DNA of 64,000 nucleotides, from the NCBI RefSeq assembly GCF_003149455.1, contig NZ_QFFK01000002.1, forward strand, positions 496,001-560,000. Reading direction: 5' to 3'. The notes under the pieces are model-generated. The model made no database searches. It saw nothing but the letters and a program-made list of their open reading frames with translations, and had not been told where the DNA came from. This DNA is from Chitinophaga deserti. GTDB lineage: Bacteria > Bacteroidota > Bacteroidia > Chitinophagales > Chitinophagaceae. A program made the position numbers and the translations under genes. Positions 43,719 to 52,596 of the stretch are shown piece after piece (position 1 is the first letter of the stretch; each line of letters begins with the position of its first letter).

Positions 43719-45116
43719 ATGGCAACGCCGAAAAAACATATCGAGCCTACGGCGGATCTGATCCGCAAATACCTGGCAGGCGAGCTGGACGATAAAACCA
43801 TGCATGCCCTGGAACGCCAGGCGCTGGACGATCCGTTCCTTGCCGAAGCGATCGAAGGTTACGGCAAAAGCCCTCAGCGCCGGGAGCCTGTGTTAGACGA
43901 CCTGCGTGCCCGCCTGCAGCAAAGAGTAGCCACGCCGGCTTCCGGTGGGGTAGTTCGGCGTTTAGACCGCCGCTGGCTCGCCGCGGCAAGCATCCTGCTG
44001 TTGCTGGCCATTTCTGCAGTGTTGCTTCTGCAAAGAGGACCCGCTGTGAAAGAAGTGGCGCAGGAGCTGCCTGCTGCTAAAGTAAAAGATACCCTTACTC
44101 CACAAACACCTGCTGCTGCCATGCAACAGCCGGATACCGCTGTTCCTGCAGCGGCAGATGAAGCCGGGAATACTGCAGCCGATAAAGCCCCCGTTGCTCC
44201 TAAAAAGAAACCAGCTCCCCGCCCGGCAGTTAAAGAAGCGGAACTGGCCAAAGCATCTGCCCGGAATGAGGAATTGAGCGACCGTGCTGCCAGATCTGTG
44301 GCATCCGCACCGGCTGTAGTAGCCGCTGCTCCGCCTCCTCCTCCCGCAGCGGCATTGGAAAGAGAGCAAAAGGATAACGCCTTTTTTCAGACGCAGGACG
44401 CTGCAAAGAACGATACGATATACATCGGCCGCAAAACCTCGCCCCTGGCACGCCAGAACGCACAACCCGATATGGGCCAGAAGCTGGAAGGTAAAGTAGC
44501 CGGTGTGGAATCTAAATATTCCTCCTATCATGAATCTGGCGATCTGCGCCTCATCAGTGGTAAAGTACTGGATGCTACCACAGGAGAACTCATGCGTGGT
44601 GCTATTGTGCACGAACGCTCTACCAATAAGCGCGTGATTACGGATAGTACAGGCACTTTTGCACTCACCGTTAATGCCGGTGCCCGCACCAGTCTGGATG
44701 TGTCGTTCATAGGGTATAAGAACACTGTTGTGCCCGTGCCGATGGATAAAAGTAACCTGAACATCTACCTGCCCGTCAACAGTAATGGACTTTCAGAAGT
44801 GGTACTCACGGGCGTAAAAGGCAGGGTGCAGCCTCAGCCCGCTATTGGCCTTAATGCCTACCTGCAGTTCATGAACGCATTGCCTCCTGTACCTGTTGCC
44901 GGTTTACCGGATACATTGTCTGGTATGGTAAGGGTAACCTTTACCGTGCATGCAGACAGTTCGCTGCATCAAATCAAAGCCATCCAGCCCTTCCATCCAG
45001 CGGCAGGCGCTGCAGCAGAAAAGCGTGTAGATGAGGGCCCGAAATGGACGCCTGTAAAAGGCCGGAAGTCGAAGGTTGAAACCATGATCCCCGTTAAACT
45101 CTACCCCCTCCCATAA
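43719..45116 (+). CDS. Membrane partner of the sigma factor with carboxypeptidase-like regulatory domain
   Basis: 465 residues. The N-terminal cytoplasmic ~80 residues (DLIRKYLAGELDDKTMHALERQALDDPFLAEAIEGY) resemble anti-sigma-like N-termini in Bacteroidota. One membrane helix (RRWLAAASILLLLAISAVLLL, about residues 86-106) leads to a long Ala/Pro/Lys-rich spacer. The outer part has a carboxypeptidase-D-like regulatory domain (LISGKVLDATTGELMRGAIVHE ... DSTGTFALTVNAG ... VSFIGYKN) and a TonB-C-like end (GMVRVTFTVHADSSLHQIKAI). It could sense or transmit envelope signals to the sigma factor. Confidence 0.72.
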   Translation: MATPKKHIEPTADLIRKYLAGELDDKTMHALERQALDDPFLAEAIEGYGKSPQRREPVLDDLRARLQQRVATPASGGVVRRLDRRWLAAASILLLLAISAVLLLQRGPAVKEVAQELPAAKVKDTLTPQTPAAAMQQPDTAVPAAADEAGNTAADKAPVAPKKKPAPRPAVKEAELAKASARNEELSDRAARSVASAPAVVAAAPPPPPAAALEREQKDNAFFQTQDAAKNDTIYIGRKTSPLARQNAQPDMGQKLEGKVAGVESKYSSYHESGDLRLISGKVLDATTGELMRGAIVHERSTNKRVITDSTGTFALTVNAGARTSLDVSFIGYKNTVVPVPMDKSNLNIYLPVNSNGLSEVVLTGVKGRVQPQPAIGLNAYLQFMNALPPVPVAGLPDTLSGMVRVTFTVHADSSLHQIKAIQPFHPAAGAAAEKRVDEGPKWTPVKGRKSKVETMIPVKLYPLP

Positions 45117-45117
45117 A

Positions 45118-45279
45118 AACCGGTCTGAACGCGGTTCATAAAGTGTATTAAAGTCGTTTTGAAGTACTGAAACAGTATTGAAATTGTCTTCTAACCCTAT
45201 TCTAACCGTATTAAAACCATATACCTGTAGCTATAGCTTGGTATTAGCTTAGCAGGAATACAGCATTGATACAGTAGCC
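45118..45279. repeat. 11-nt-period tandem repeat, TATTnnAAnCG type
   Basis: From 45118 the sequence runs in 11-mers without slip: AACCGGTCTGA, ACGCGGTTCAT, AAAGTGTATTA, AAGTCGTTTTG, AAGTACTGAAA, CAGTATTGAAA, TTGTCTTCTAA, CCCTATTCTAA, CCGTATTAAAA, CCATATACCTG, TAGCTATAGCT, TGGTATTAGCT, TAGCAGGAATA, CAGCATTGATA, CAGTAGCC. The middle ten units (45162-45271) align best. In another phase it contains TATTCTAACCG, one base from the unit at 19731. It fills the gap between two convergent genes. Confidence 0.75.
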
Positions 45280-45281
45280 AT

Positions 45282-45311
45282 AAAAAAAGACCGGCAATGC
45301 ACCGGCCTTTT
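45282..45311 (-). terminator. Terminator of the iron-sulfur protein gene
   Basis: On the minus strand AAAAGGCCGG / CCGGTCTTTTTTT stem with a 7-nt loop and a seven-T run. Confidence 0.8.
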
Positions 45312-45330
45312 CAAATATCTCTCAGTTGAA

Positions 45331-46710
45331 TTACTTCTTTCTTTCCTTCCAGAGCTGGTTAAAGGATTTGGGTGCGAAGATGGGTAACTCGCGCTGATCG
45401 TCGCCCCAGGCGCTGCCGAAGAGTTTCCCGATCACGAAGTTTTTGGTTTTACCACCCACCAGGTTCATCATCCTGCGGCTGAGGCATGCCTGCTTCCAGC
45501 CAAACCAGCCCAGTTTTTCACCCCCACCGGTATGATGCTCTTCCACCGCTTTATGGCGGTTATGGAGCAGCAGCTCGTGCAGATTGATGCGTACGGGGCA
45601 TACCTCCGTACAGTTGCCGCAGAGCGAAGAGGCGTAGCTAAGGTGCATATATTCACCCACGCCTTTGAGGTGCGGGGTGATCACGGAGCCGATAGGACCG
45701 CTATAGGTGGTTTTGTAAGTATGGCCGCCGATGTTTTTATACACGGGGCAGGCGTTAAGGCAGGAGCCGCAGCGGATGCAATAGAGCGCCTCGCGGGCTT
45801 CCACATCTTTCAGCAGGTTGGTACGGCCATTGTCGAGGAAGATGACATACATCTCTTCAGGACCGTCTGTTTCTCCTTCCTGGCGCGGGCCGGTGAACAC
45901 GGAGTTATAGGAAGTGATCTTCTGGCCGGTGCCGTAAGTAGCCAGCAGGGGCCAGAAAAGGGCGAGGTCGGTGATAGAAGGCAGTACTTTTTCGATCCCG
46001 ATCAGTGCAATGTGTGTTTTAGGGAAAGAAGTAGTAAGCCTGGCGTTGCCTTCGTTTTCAGTGATGGCAATGCCGCCGATGTCTGCGATAACGAAGTTGG
46101 CACCGGTGATGCCCACTTCTGCGTCGAGGTACTTCTGGCGGAGTTTGTCGCGGGCTACCAGCGTGAGCTGTTCCGGTGTAAGTGTAGCGGGGGTGCCGAG
46201 CTTTTCATGGAAAAGATCCGCTACCTGCTGTGCGCTTTTATGCATCGCCGGGGTCACGATGTGATAAGGGGGCTCCTCATCCAGCTGCTGGATGTATTCG
46301 CCCAGATCCGTTTCTATGCTTTCAATATTATTTTCCTGGAGGAAGTCGTTCAGATGAATTTCTTCCGTGGCCATGGATTTACTCTTTACCACGGATTTGC
46401 AATTCTTAGCCTTACAGATGGCGAGGATTTCTTCTCTTGCCTGCTCTGCGGTTTCGGCCCAGATCACTTTGCCGCCTCTTTTGATAAAGTTCATCTCAAA
46501 ATCTTCGAGATGCTTATCGAGGTTCTCAATGGCGCGCCATTTCACATTCTTAGCCCTTTCACGGGCAGTGGTAAGATCGGAAAACTGCGTTTTACCGTTC
46601 TTCACTGCGGCGTTGTATTTGCCAATATTGAAGTTGATGGTTTTACGGTGGCCGAGGTCCGCCGCTTTTACTTCACTTTCGCTGAGAAATGTGCTGGCCG
46701 TTTTATTCAT
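45331..46710 (-). CDS. LutB/LldF-family iron-sulfur protein (lactate utilisation type)
   Basis: 459 residues from the ATG at 46708-46710; a GTG nine codons upstream is possible. It has the LUD domain (residues ~60-290: KWRAIENLDKHLEDFE, VVKSKSMATEEIHLNDFL, GITGANFVIADIGGIAITENEGNARL) and a C-terminal ferredoxin-like domain with two [4Fe-4S] motifs, CIRCGSCLNACP and CGNCTEVCP. In LutABC systems LutB works with LutA and LutC to oxidise L-lactate to pyruvate. LutA and LutC genes are not adjacent here, so the substrate is uncertain. Confidence 0.9.
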   Translation of the reverse strand: MNKTASTFLSESEVKAADLGHRKTINFNIGKYNAAVKNGKTQFSDLTTARERAKNVKWRAIENLDKHLEDFEMNFIKRGGKVIWAETAEQAREEILAICKAKNCKSVVKSKSMATEEIHLNDFLQENNIESIETDLGEYIQQLDEEPPYHIVTPAMHKSAQQVADLFHEKLGTPATLTPEQLTLVARDKLRQKYLDAEVGITGANFVIADIGGIAITENEGNARLTTSFPKTHIALIGIEKVLPSITDLALFWPLLATYGTGQKITSYNSVFTGPRQEGETDGPEEMYVIFLDNGRTNLLKDVEAREALYCIRCGSCLNACPVYKNIGGHTYKTTYSGPIGSVITPHLKGVGEYMHLSYASSLCGNCTEVCPVRINLHELLLHNRHKAVEEHHTGGGEKLGWFGWKQACLSRRMMNLVGGKTKNFVIGKLFGSAWGDDQRELPIFAPKSFNQLWKERKK

Positions 46711-46802
46711 GGCTGTAAATATAGTCAAAATGTCCACTGGTGGACTTGTTACAGAAAGATTGAGCCTATTGTATAGGACCCTGCAAATATGCTATCAAAG
46801 TT

Positions 46803-47381
46803 TTATTCTTCTGCACTGTACTGTCCTGTAGCGATCTGATCAAGTACGTTGTAGAATTCCTCTCCGTACTTTCTCACGATGGCTTCGTGCAGGAATTTAT
46901 ACACGGGAACCTGCAGCTGGTTACCCAACTTGCATGCCGGTTTGCAGATACTCCATTTGTCGTAGTTAACGGCCTCGAAGGTTTCGTATTTGGTGATGCG
47001 GATGGGGTAGAGATGGCAGGAAATGGGTTTCCGGTAATCGGTAGCCCCGGCTTTCCAGGCTTTTTCTATACCGCAGCCCACGTGACCGTTTTCATCGATA
47101 GAGGCGTATGCGCAGATGGCGCCGTTGATAACGGGTGTTACATGGCCATGCTCATCATCCCACGTATGGAGGCCGGTGGCTTCCAGTTCGCGGATGCCTT
47201 CTTCACGAAGAAAAGGTTTGATGGAAGGGTAGATGCGGCGGAGTGTTTCCAGTTCGGATTCCTCCAGCGGCGCGCCGCAATCGCCCGCTACGCAGCAGGC
47301 GCCTTTACAGGCGTTGAGATTGCACACAAAATTCTTTTCGACCACATCATCGCTGATGTATTTGTCATCAATCACTATCAT
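46803..47381 (-). CDS. DUF3109 family cysteine-rich protein
   Basis: 192 residues with the family pattern: an N-terminal cysteine cluster (C20, C25, C29, C30, C35 in FVCNLNACKGACCVAGDCG) and later cysteines in AICAY, VGCGIE, SCHLYPIR and WSICKPACKLG. This arrangement suggests a bound metal or iron-sulfur cluster, as in the related YkgJ/zinc- or iron-chelating proteins; function unknown. It lies 7 bp after gldD on the same strand, so it belongs to the gldE-gldD unit. Confidence 0.88.
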   Translation of the reverse strand: MIVIDDKYISDDVVEKNFVCNLNACKGACCVAGDCGAPLEESELETLRRIYPSIKPFLREEGIRELEATGLHTWDDEHGHVTPVINGAICAYASIDENGHVGCGIEKAWKAGATDYRKPISCHLYPIRITKYETFEAVNYDKWSICKPACKLGNQLQVPVYKFLHEAIVRKYGEEFYNVLDQIATGQYSAEE

Positions 47382-47388
47382 CTTGCTC

Positions 47389-47982
47389 TCAGTTTGGTCT
47401 CCATTTCAGAGTATTGACCATATGCCTGATATCTTCCTCCACAAACCGGTGTACCGGGGCCAGGGAATCGGCATTGGGCTGGGCGTAAAAATACAACGCT
47501 CCACGCAAAAAATGGTTGGCAGAATCTGTGGCAAAAAATTGCTTTGCGGAAGCAGCATTGCCCGCTACCTGGTAATACAGGCCGGAAACGCCGTTTGGCG
47601 TTGTAAATGCTTCTTCCTCAATGGATTCTGCTTTATAAGTATGTTTATAGCTTAGTTTAAAAGCATCGTTGATCAATGCATCGAGTGCATTTTTCTTTCC
47701 GATTACTTTATAGCTCATGTAGATTTTACCATTGAATTGGGGGAACTCAACATTGATCCACCATGGATTTTCGGTTTCTTCTCCGAAAAACAGTGAGTCT
47801 TTCACCACGTTGGCGTACACCGGATATTCGAAAGTGTATGGGTAGCCTGCGCTATCGAACAGGCGGTATTGCCGTTCCGGGAGATCGATCCTGAAATAGC
47901 CACGCGGCTTGGGCGTTTGGCCTTGTTGCTGGCAGGCGGCGATGAAGAAAACGAAGGTCAGGAGCGGGAGGAGGCGTTTCAT
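47389..47982 (-). CDS. gldD: Gliding motility lipoprotein GldD
   Basis: 197-residue lipoprotein (MKRLLPLLTFVFFIAAC, lipidated C17). The body shows the GldD pattern: KPRGYFRIDLPERQYRLFD, YPYTFEYPVYANV, PWWINVEFPQFNGKIYMSYK, TPNGVSGLYYQVAGNAAS, FLRGALYFYAQPNADSLAPV. In Flavobacterium johnsoniae GldD is needed for gliding; in other Bacteroidota it occurs also in non-gliding species. Its ATG overlaps the gldE stop by 4 nt. Confidence 0.92.
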   Translation of the reverse strand: MKRLLPLLTFVFFIAACQQQGQTPKPRGYFRIDLPERQYRLFDSAGYPYTFEYPVYANVVKDSLFFGEETENPWWINVEFPQFNGKIYMSYKVIGKKNALDALINDAFKLSYKHTYKAESIEEEAFTTPNGVSGLYYQVAGNAASAKQFFATDSANHFLRGALYFYAQPNADSLAPVHRFVEEDIRHMVNTLKWRPN

Positions 47983-49313
47983 TCCGATTCTATGTCTGAT
48001 TTGATGCTGACCTGTACTTTCTGGATGCGCATTTTGGTGACTTCCAGGATGGTGAAATCGAAGTTGCCATAGCTGATAACGCTGTTTTCTTCAGGGAATT
48101 TACCCGAAAGCTCCAGTATGAGGCCGCCGATGGAATCGCTTTCGCCTTTCACCTGTTCAAAGGTATCTGGGGCGATGTTGAGGATGCGGCACACATCGTT
48201 CAGCATGGTTTTGCCTTCGAACACATAGGTATGGTCGTTGACTTTATTGTAGTTAAATTCTTCTTCGTCGAACTCATCTTTGATATCACCGATCACTTCT
48301 TCCATGATATCTTCCAGGGTCACGATGCCGGAGGTGCCCCCAAACTCGTCTACCACCACGGCAAAATGCATATGGCGGGTCTGGAACTCGTTCAGGAGAT
48401 CTTCAATGAGTTTGTGCTCATGTACAAAGAACGGCTGGCGCATTACTTCGTGCCAGTCGAACGAATCGCCTTTGCCGAGGTGCTGCAGCAGATCTTTGGT
48501 ATGGATAACGCCAACGATGGTGTCGAGGTTGTTTTTATAGACAGGTAGCCGGGAATAGTGCAGGTCGGCCACGCGCTGGGTGACTTCACTGAAAGGAAGG
48601 TCGTATTCGAGGCCGTTTACATCGAGCCGGGTGCGCATGATCTGTTTTACGGCGATATTGCCGAATTTGAGGATGCCGCGGACGATATTTTTCTCTTCCT
48701 GGGAAGCACCGGGTTCCACGCTCATTTCGATCACTTCATCGATCTCACGGTAGTTGATGGGGCGGGAGTTACGGTGAAAGAGGCGGGCTTCGATGTTTTC
48801 GCTGAGGTTAACGAAGAAGTTGCTTACCGGTTCCAGCGTGGCGTGGATGAGGTGAATGAGCCAGGCGAAATAGGTGGCAAAGCGCATATTGTTCTGCGTA
48901 GCCCATACACGGGGGAGGATCTGCCCGAAGAAGAGCAGCACCAAAGTGATAATGGCGATACGTACCACGAAAGAGACAACCGCGAGTTCCTGGAGGGATT
49001 CTACCTGGTAAATGAGGTAGTTCGAGATAAAAATGAAGGCGATGTTGAAAAGGATGTTGGCGATCTGAAGGGATGCCAGCAGGGATTTGGGTTTTTCGAG
49101 CAGCCTGGTGATCATGCGGCCGGCATTGTTTTGCCTGGTTTTGAGGACGTTGAGGTCCTTGTAATTCAGGGAAAAGAAAGCGACTTCTGCTCCGGAAACG
49201 ATAAAGGTTAGCAGGAGCAGTATGAAAATGACCAGCAGGAACACCAGCACATTCACATCAGGGGCCGCGGCCGGTGCCGGGTTTTGTAGGAATACATTCA
49301 GTAACGGTAGCAT
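47979..49313 (-). CDS. gldE: Gliding motility-associated protein GldE (CNNM/CBS membrane protein)
   Basis: 444 residues from the ATG at 49311-49313; a TTG seven codons upstream is an alternative. It has the HlyC/CorC architecture: a DUF21 membrane domain with four helices (VFLLVIFILLLLTFIVSGAEVAFFSL at the start), a pair of CBS domains (IMRTRLDVNGLEYD ... VGVIHTKDLLQHLG ... HFAVVVDEFGGTSGIVTLEDIMEEVIGDI) and a C-terminal CorC_HlyC domain. In Flavobacterium GldE supports GldD in gliding. It starts the gldE-gldD-DUF3109 unit. Confidence 0.92.
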   Translation of the reverse strand: MLPLLNVFLQNPAPAAAPDVNVLVFLLVIFILLLLTFIVSGAEVAFFSLNYKDLNVLKTRQNNAGRMITRLLEKPKSLLASLQIANILFNIAFIFISNYLIYQVESLQELAVVSFVVRIAIITLVLLFFGQILPRVWATQNNMRFATYFAWLIHLIHATLEPVSNFFVNLSENIEARLFHRNSRPINYREIDEVIEMSVEPGASQEEKNIVRGILKFGNIAVKQIMRTRLDVNGLEYDLPFSEVTQRVADLHYSRLPVYKNNLDTIVGVIHTKDLLQHLGKGDSFDWHEVMRQPFFVHEHKLIEDLLNEFQTRHMHFAVVVDEFGGTSGIVTLEDIMEEVIGDIKDEFDEEEFNYNKVNDHTYVFEGKTMLNDVCRILNIAPDTFEQVKGESDSIGGLILELSGKFPEENSVISYGNFDFTILEVTKMRIQKVQVSIKSDIESE

Positions 49314-49351
49314 GCTATCCGGGAAATAAGCCAAGTTGTTGAAGCTTTGAT

Positions 49352-49415
49352 CAAAAATAAGGGGAAAGTAATTCAGGTCTTGGTGAGGTGAATCGCTTTC
49401 CCGCGTGCAAATATA
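49352..49415 (-). promoter_or_regulatory. Candidate -7 boxes before gldE
   Basis: Two minus-strand matches to TAnnTTTG: TATATTTG (49408-49415) and TATTTTTG (49352-49359), upstream of the gldE start. Neither has a -33 element at the usual spacing. Confidence 0.4.
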
Positions 49416-49472
49416 ATAGAATGTCCCGTTACGGCAGGAAAAAGGGGCGGGTCCTGCCCGGGTTGGTTTTCT

Positions 49473-49952
49473 TTAGAATGGAAGATCGTCGGCCGCTTCA
49501 CCCATCGGGGGGATCTCTATGCCGGGATATCCTTCGCCGTGATGGCTTTGTCCGCTTTGCGGGCTGCCGGATGCGGATCCGGAACCGTGGGAAATGGCAT
49601 GGTCGCCATTACCTACATCCATACGCTTGTCGAGCATCACGAGATTATCTCCCACCACTTCGGTGGCGAATTTCTTATTACCCTCCTTGTCTTCCCAGCT
49701 GCGGGTACGGAGGCGGCCTTCGATATAAACGAGGCTTCCTTTGTGGAGATACTTTTGGGCCAGCTCTGCGAGGCCCCTCCAGAGCACCACTGTGTGCCAT
49801 TCTGTCTGGGAAATCAGCTTGCCGGCTCGGTCTTTGAAAGTTTCCGTAGTGGCCAGTGAGAATTTAGCCACTGCTATGTTACCTTCCAGGAACTGAACAT
49901 CGGGGTCTCTGCCAAGATTGCCAATCAGGATTACTTTATTAACACCTCTCAT
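49473..49952 (-). CDS. ssb: Single-stranded DNA-binding protein
   Basis: 159 residues with the OB-fold (MRGVNKVILIGNLGRDPDVQ, TEWHTVVLWRGLAELAQKYLHKGSLVYIEGRLRTRSW), a Gly/Ser/His-rich linker and the acidic C-terminal tip DDLPF that recruits partner proteins. The order gldE-ssb-mutY is common in Bacteroidota. Confidence 0.96.
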   Translation of the reverse strand: MRGVNKVILIGNLGRDPDVQFLEGNIAVAKFSLATTETFKDRAGKLISQTEWHTVVLWRGLAELAQKYLHKGSLVYIEGRLRTRSWEDKEGNKKFATEVVGDNLVMLDKRMDVGNGDHAISHGSGSASGSPQSGQSHHGEGYPGIEIPPMGEAADDLPF

Positions 49953-50118
49953 AATTGTAGGTTTTAACTTCTGTCCTATGTTTAAAAAATCATCTCACGG
50001 TCAACCTTATTAAAGTTAATGTTTTTTCCAATCGGCCCCACAAAAATTTCTCGCGCATGGGCACGAATATTTTATATAAGTCGTTATAAATGAATGGTAC
50101 CGCAATGCAGGTGGCCCG

Positions 50119-51177
50119 TCAACCTTTGAGAAAGTCAACAATGATCTTCGGAAAAGCGAGCTGATCCAGCTCCGATGCCGGTACTGCCCGGAAGCCTTCG
50201 GGTGGTTGCATGGAGGCTGCCTGACTGATGTGGAGGAACCGGGCGTGGATGGTTTGGTGCGTAAGCTGCTGCTTTTTTTCTAGGGATTCGCGGGTGACGG
50301 TGAATTTGCCCTTTCCCATGAGCTGCCGGAATTCGGGAGAGGCCAGTAGTTCTGCAGTTGTAACGGGGCCGGGCGTCTCAATCATGGGAAATTCGTGGAG
50401 GTTCTGCCAGATGTCTTTGGCGGTACGCTTGCGGACAAATCGCAGTGAACCGTTGTCTGGCAACAAATAATAGAAATATCTTTTTTTTATGCGTAATTTT
50501 TTGGATTTTACAGGTACAAGATCTGTTAATCCTTTCTGATAAGCCTCGCAGCGGGGTGCCAGCCGGCACGATTTGCAGAGTGGTTGCTGCGGTTTGCAGA
50601 CAACGGCCCCGAAGTCCATGATCGCCTGATTATAAGTGCCGGCCTGTTGTTCAGGGAGTACGTCCTGAGCGAGTTGAGTGAAAAGTTTCTTGCCTGCGGT
50701 AGTATCCGTTGGCGTATCGATACCAAAGAACCGTGCTAATACGCGGTAAACGTTGCCGTCGAGCACGGCGTGCGGGAGGTTATACGCGAATGAGGCGATG
50801 GCGGCTGCGGTGTATGCGCCAACTCCTTTGAGAGCGGCGATGCCGGTATAGTCTTTCGGGAAAATGCCTGCATGATCGTTAGCGACGGTTCTGGCGGCGG
50901 CGAGCATGTTTTTGCAACGGGCGTAATACCCGAGGCCCTGCCAGAGGCGGAATACTGCTTCGTCGGGGGCGGCGGCCAGGTCGGTGATGGTTGGGTATTC
51001 GGAGATGAAGCGTTCGTAATAGGGGCGTCCCTGTTCTACGCGGGTTTGCTGGAGAATTATTTCGGAGAGCCAGATGCGATAGGGGTCTTTTTCTTTTTTC
51101 CAGGGCATGGAACGGTCGTTCTGAAACGTGTTCCAGTTGAGGATACCCTCGGTAAAAAAATGCTTCATATCGGTCAT
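50119..51177 (-). CDS. mutY: A/G-specific adenine DNA glycosylase MutY
   Basis: Removes adenine mispaired with 8-oxoguanine. 352 residues from the ATG at 51175-51177 (MTDMKHFFTEGILNW); a longer reading adds 35 unrelated residues. It has the HhH-GPD core (WLSEIILQQTRVEQGRPYYERF, LKGVGAYTAAAIASFAYN, with the catalytic Asp in AVLDGNVYRVLARFFGID), the [4Fe-4S] ligands in VCKPQQPLCKSCRLAPRCEAY (C-x6-C-x2-C-x5-C), and a C-terminal MutT-like domain that recognises 8-oxoG. Confidence 0.95.
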   Translation of the reverse strand: MTDMKHFFTEGILNWNTFQNDRSMPWKKEKDPYRIWLSEIILQQTRVEQGRPYYERFISEYPTITDLAAAPDEAVFRLWQGLGYYARCKNMLAAARTVANDHAGIFPKDYTGIAALKGVGAYTAAAIASFAYNLPHAVLDGNVYRVLARFFGIDTPTDTTAGKKLFTQLAQDVLPEQQAGTYNQAIMDFGAVVCKPQQPLCKSCRLAPRCEAYQKGLTDLVPVKSKKLRIKKRYFYYLLPDNGSLRFVRKRTAKDIWQNLHEFPMIETPGPVTTAELLASPEFRQLMGKGKFTVTRESLEKKQQLTHQTIHARFLHISQAASMQPPEGFRAVPASELDQLAFPKIIVDFLKG

Positions 51178-51369
51178 TTGGACAAAATAATTTATATATG
51201 TCGAATCATTTGTATATATTCGCCTTCCCGAATCTTTATCTGTATTGAGTTGTAATGATTTACGGGTTGGAAAAGAACGCAAATAAACGTAATTTTATAA
51301 CCTGCTATCTATAATAAAAAATAGTAAATTTTATTCGCTTGAAAAATAGAGCAATTAAAATTTTTTATT

Positions 51370-51377
51370 TAACTTTG
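51370..51377 (+). promoter_or_regulatory. -7 box TAACTTTG of the HU gene
   Basis: Fits TAnnTTTG, 26 nt before the ATG at 51403, in a very AT-rich stretch; a TTG lies 28 nt further upstream, longer than usual. Confidence 0.45.
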
Positions 51378-51402
51378 AAAACAAGTAATCCTCCGCTTCA
51401 TT

Positions 51403-51690
51403 ATGAGAAAAGCTGATTTGATTAACAACATTGCTGAAAAAACCGGCATCCCGAAAGTAGATGTGTTAGTAACACTCGAAGCCATGTTCAAGGAAGTGAA
51501 GGAGGCGTTAGCTAATGGCGAGCATATCTACATCCGCGGATTTGGCAGTTTCATTACTAAGAAAAGAGCTGCTAAGATCGGGCGCAACATCAAGAAGAAT
51601 GTGGCTGTGGAAATTCCGGAGCACTACATTCCGGCGTTTAAACCGTCGAAAGAATTTGTTGCAGAGGTAAAGAAGCTTAAAAGTTCGTAG
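51403..51690 (+). CDS. HU/IHF-family DNA-binding protein
   Basis: 95-residue nucleoid protein that bends DNA as a dimer. Features: MRKADLINNIAEKTGIPKV at the N-terminus, the beta-arm segment YIRGFGSFITKKRAAKIGRN, and YIPAFKPSKEFVAEVKKL at the C-terminus. The arm reads NIKKNVAVEIPEHYIPAF, closer to IHF-like HU variants of Bacteroidota than to E. coli HU. The TPR protein, COX24-type protein and rng genes follow in the same direction. Confidence 0.94.
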   Translation: MRKADLINNIAEKTGIPKVDVLVTLEAMFKEVKEALANGEHIYIRGFGSFITKKRAAKIGRNIKKNVAVEIPEHYIPAFKPSKEFVAEVKKLKSS

Positions 51691-51714
51691 ATTCGCATCC
51701 TAATTTGGAAAAGG

Positions 51715-52563
51715 GTGCAGAGAAATCAACTTTTGCTGATAGGCCTCGGTATTGCCGCAGTTATCGCTTTGTTCGCATTCGGCAGAATTTCGCCGAAGGT
51801 GCATGATCACGACCATGCCGCTAAAGGTATGGCTATGCCACAAGGGAATGCCGCTGTAGCAGCGGATTTCAAGGACTTATTGCAGAAAGCCAGGGAGCGT
51901 GTCCCGGCTGAAAAGCTGGGCGAGATTTCGCGCCTGGAGAATGCGGTTGTGCGCGGCGACGTGCAGACGCAGCAGATTGCAGCTTACAGACAATTATACC
52001 TGATCTGGGACGGCCTCAACGAGCTCCCCATAGCCGCCCATTATGCCGCCGAAGCGGCTAAGTTGGAAAATTCCGGAAAAAACCTCACCTTTGCAGCCAA
52101 TTTATTTTTGGACCACCTTTCCCATACGCAGGACCCTGCGGTGAGAATGTGGGAAGTTAACTCGGCCATCGAGCTGCTGGACAGAGCGATTGCGCTTGAG
52201 CCTGCCAACGATACGCTGAAACTTAAGAAAGGAACCCTCCTCGTGGATTATACCGGCGAGCCTATGCAAGGCATCGGTTTACTTCGCGAAGTGGCAGAGA
52301 AGAACCCGGATTTCCTGGATGCACAGCTTACCCTGGCAAATTTCTCCATCAAATCCGGCCAGTTCGATAAGGCAGTAGAACGGATGCAAAAAGTGCTGGA
52401 CCGTACGCCCGACGAACCTAAAGCACTCTTCCTGATGGCCGCTGCTTATCAGAGTAAAGGTGAAAACGATAAAGCTATCGAACTGCTCAGGCAGTGCCGG
52501 AAGCTGATCAAGGACCCCGCACTGGCGGCCGAGATCGACGAGTATATCAAGAGTATTAAATAA
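51715..52563 (+). CDS. Membrane-anchored TPR protein
   Basis: 282 residues from a GTG at 51715, 24 bp after the HU gene. An N-terminal membrane anchor (NQLLLIGLGIAAVIALFAFG) is followed by a His-rich stretch (KVHDHDHAAKG) and then TPR repeats (AAYRQLYLIWDGLNELPIAAHYAAEAAKL, AIELLDRAIALEPANDTLKLKKGTLLVD, DAQLTLANFSIKSGQFDKAVERMQKVL, ALFLMAAAYQSKGENDKAIELL). Scaffold role likely; partner unknown. Confidence 0.85.
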   Translation: MQRNQLLLIGLGIAAVIALFAFGRISPKVHDHDHAAKGMAMPQGNAAVAADFKDLLQKARERVPAEKLGEISRLENAVVRGDVQTQQIAAYRQLYLIWDGLNELPIAAHYAAEAAKLENSGKNLTFAANLFLDHLSHTQDPAVRMWEVNSAIELLDRAIALEPANDTLKLKKGTLLVDYTGEPMQGIGLLREVAEKNPDFLDAQLTLANFSIKSGQFDKAVERMQKVLDRTPDEPKALFLMAAAYQSKGENDKAIELLRQCRKLIKDPALAAEIDEYIKSIK

Positions 52564-52596
52564 TATTTCATAAAACATTAAAAAAATAACAAGCGT

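Noticed and set aside
45532..46776. 414-codon plus-strand frame inside the iron-sulfur protein gene
   Set aside because: Antisense shadow of the LUD/ferredoxin protein with both [4Fe-4S] motifs on the minus strand.
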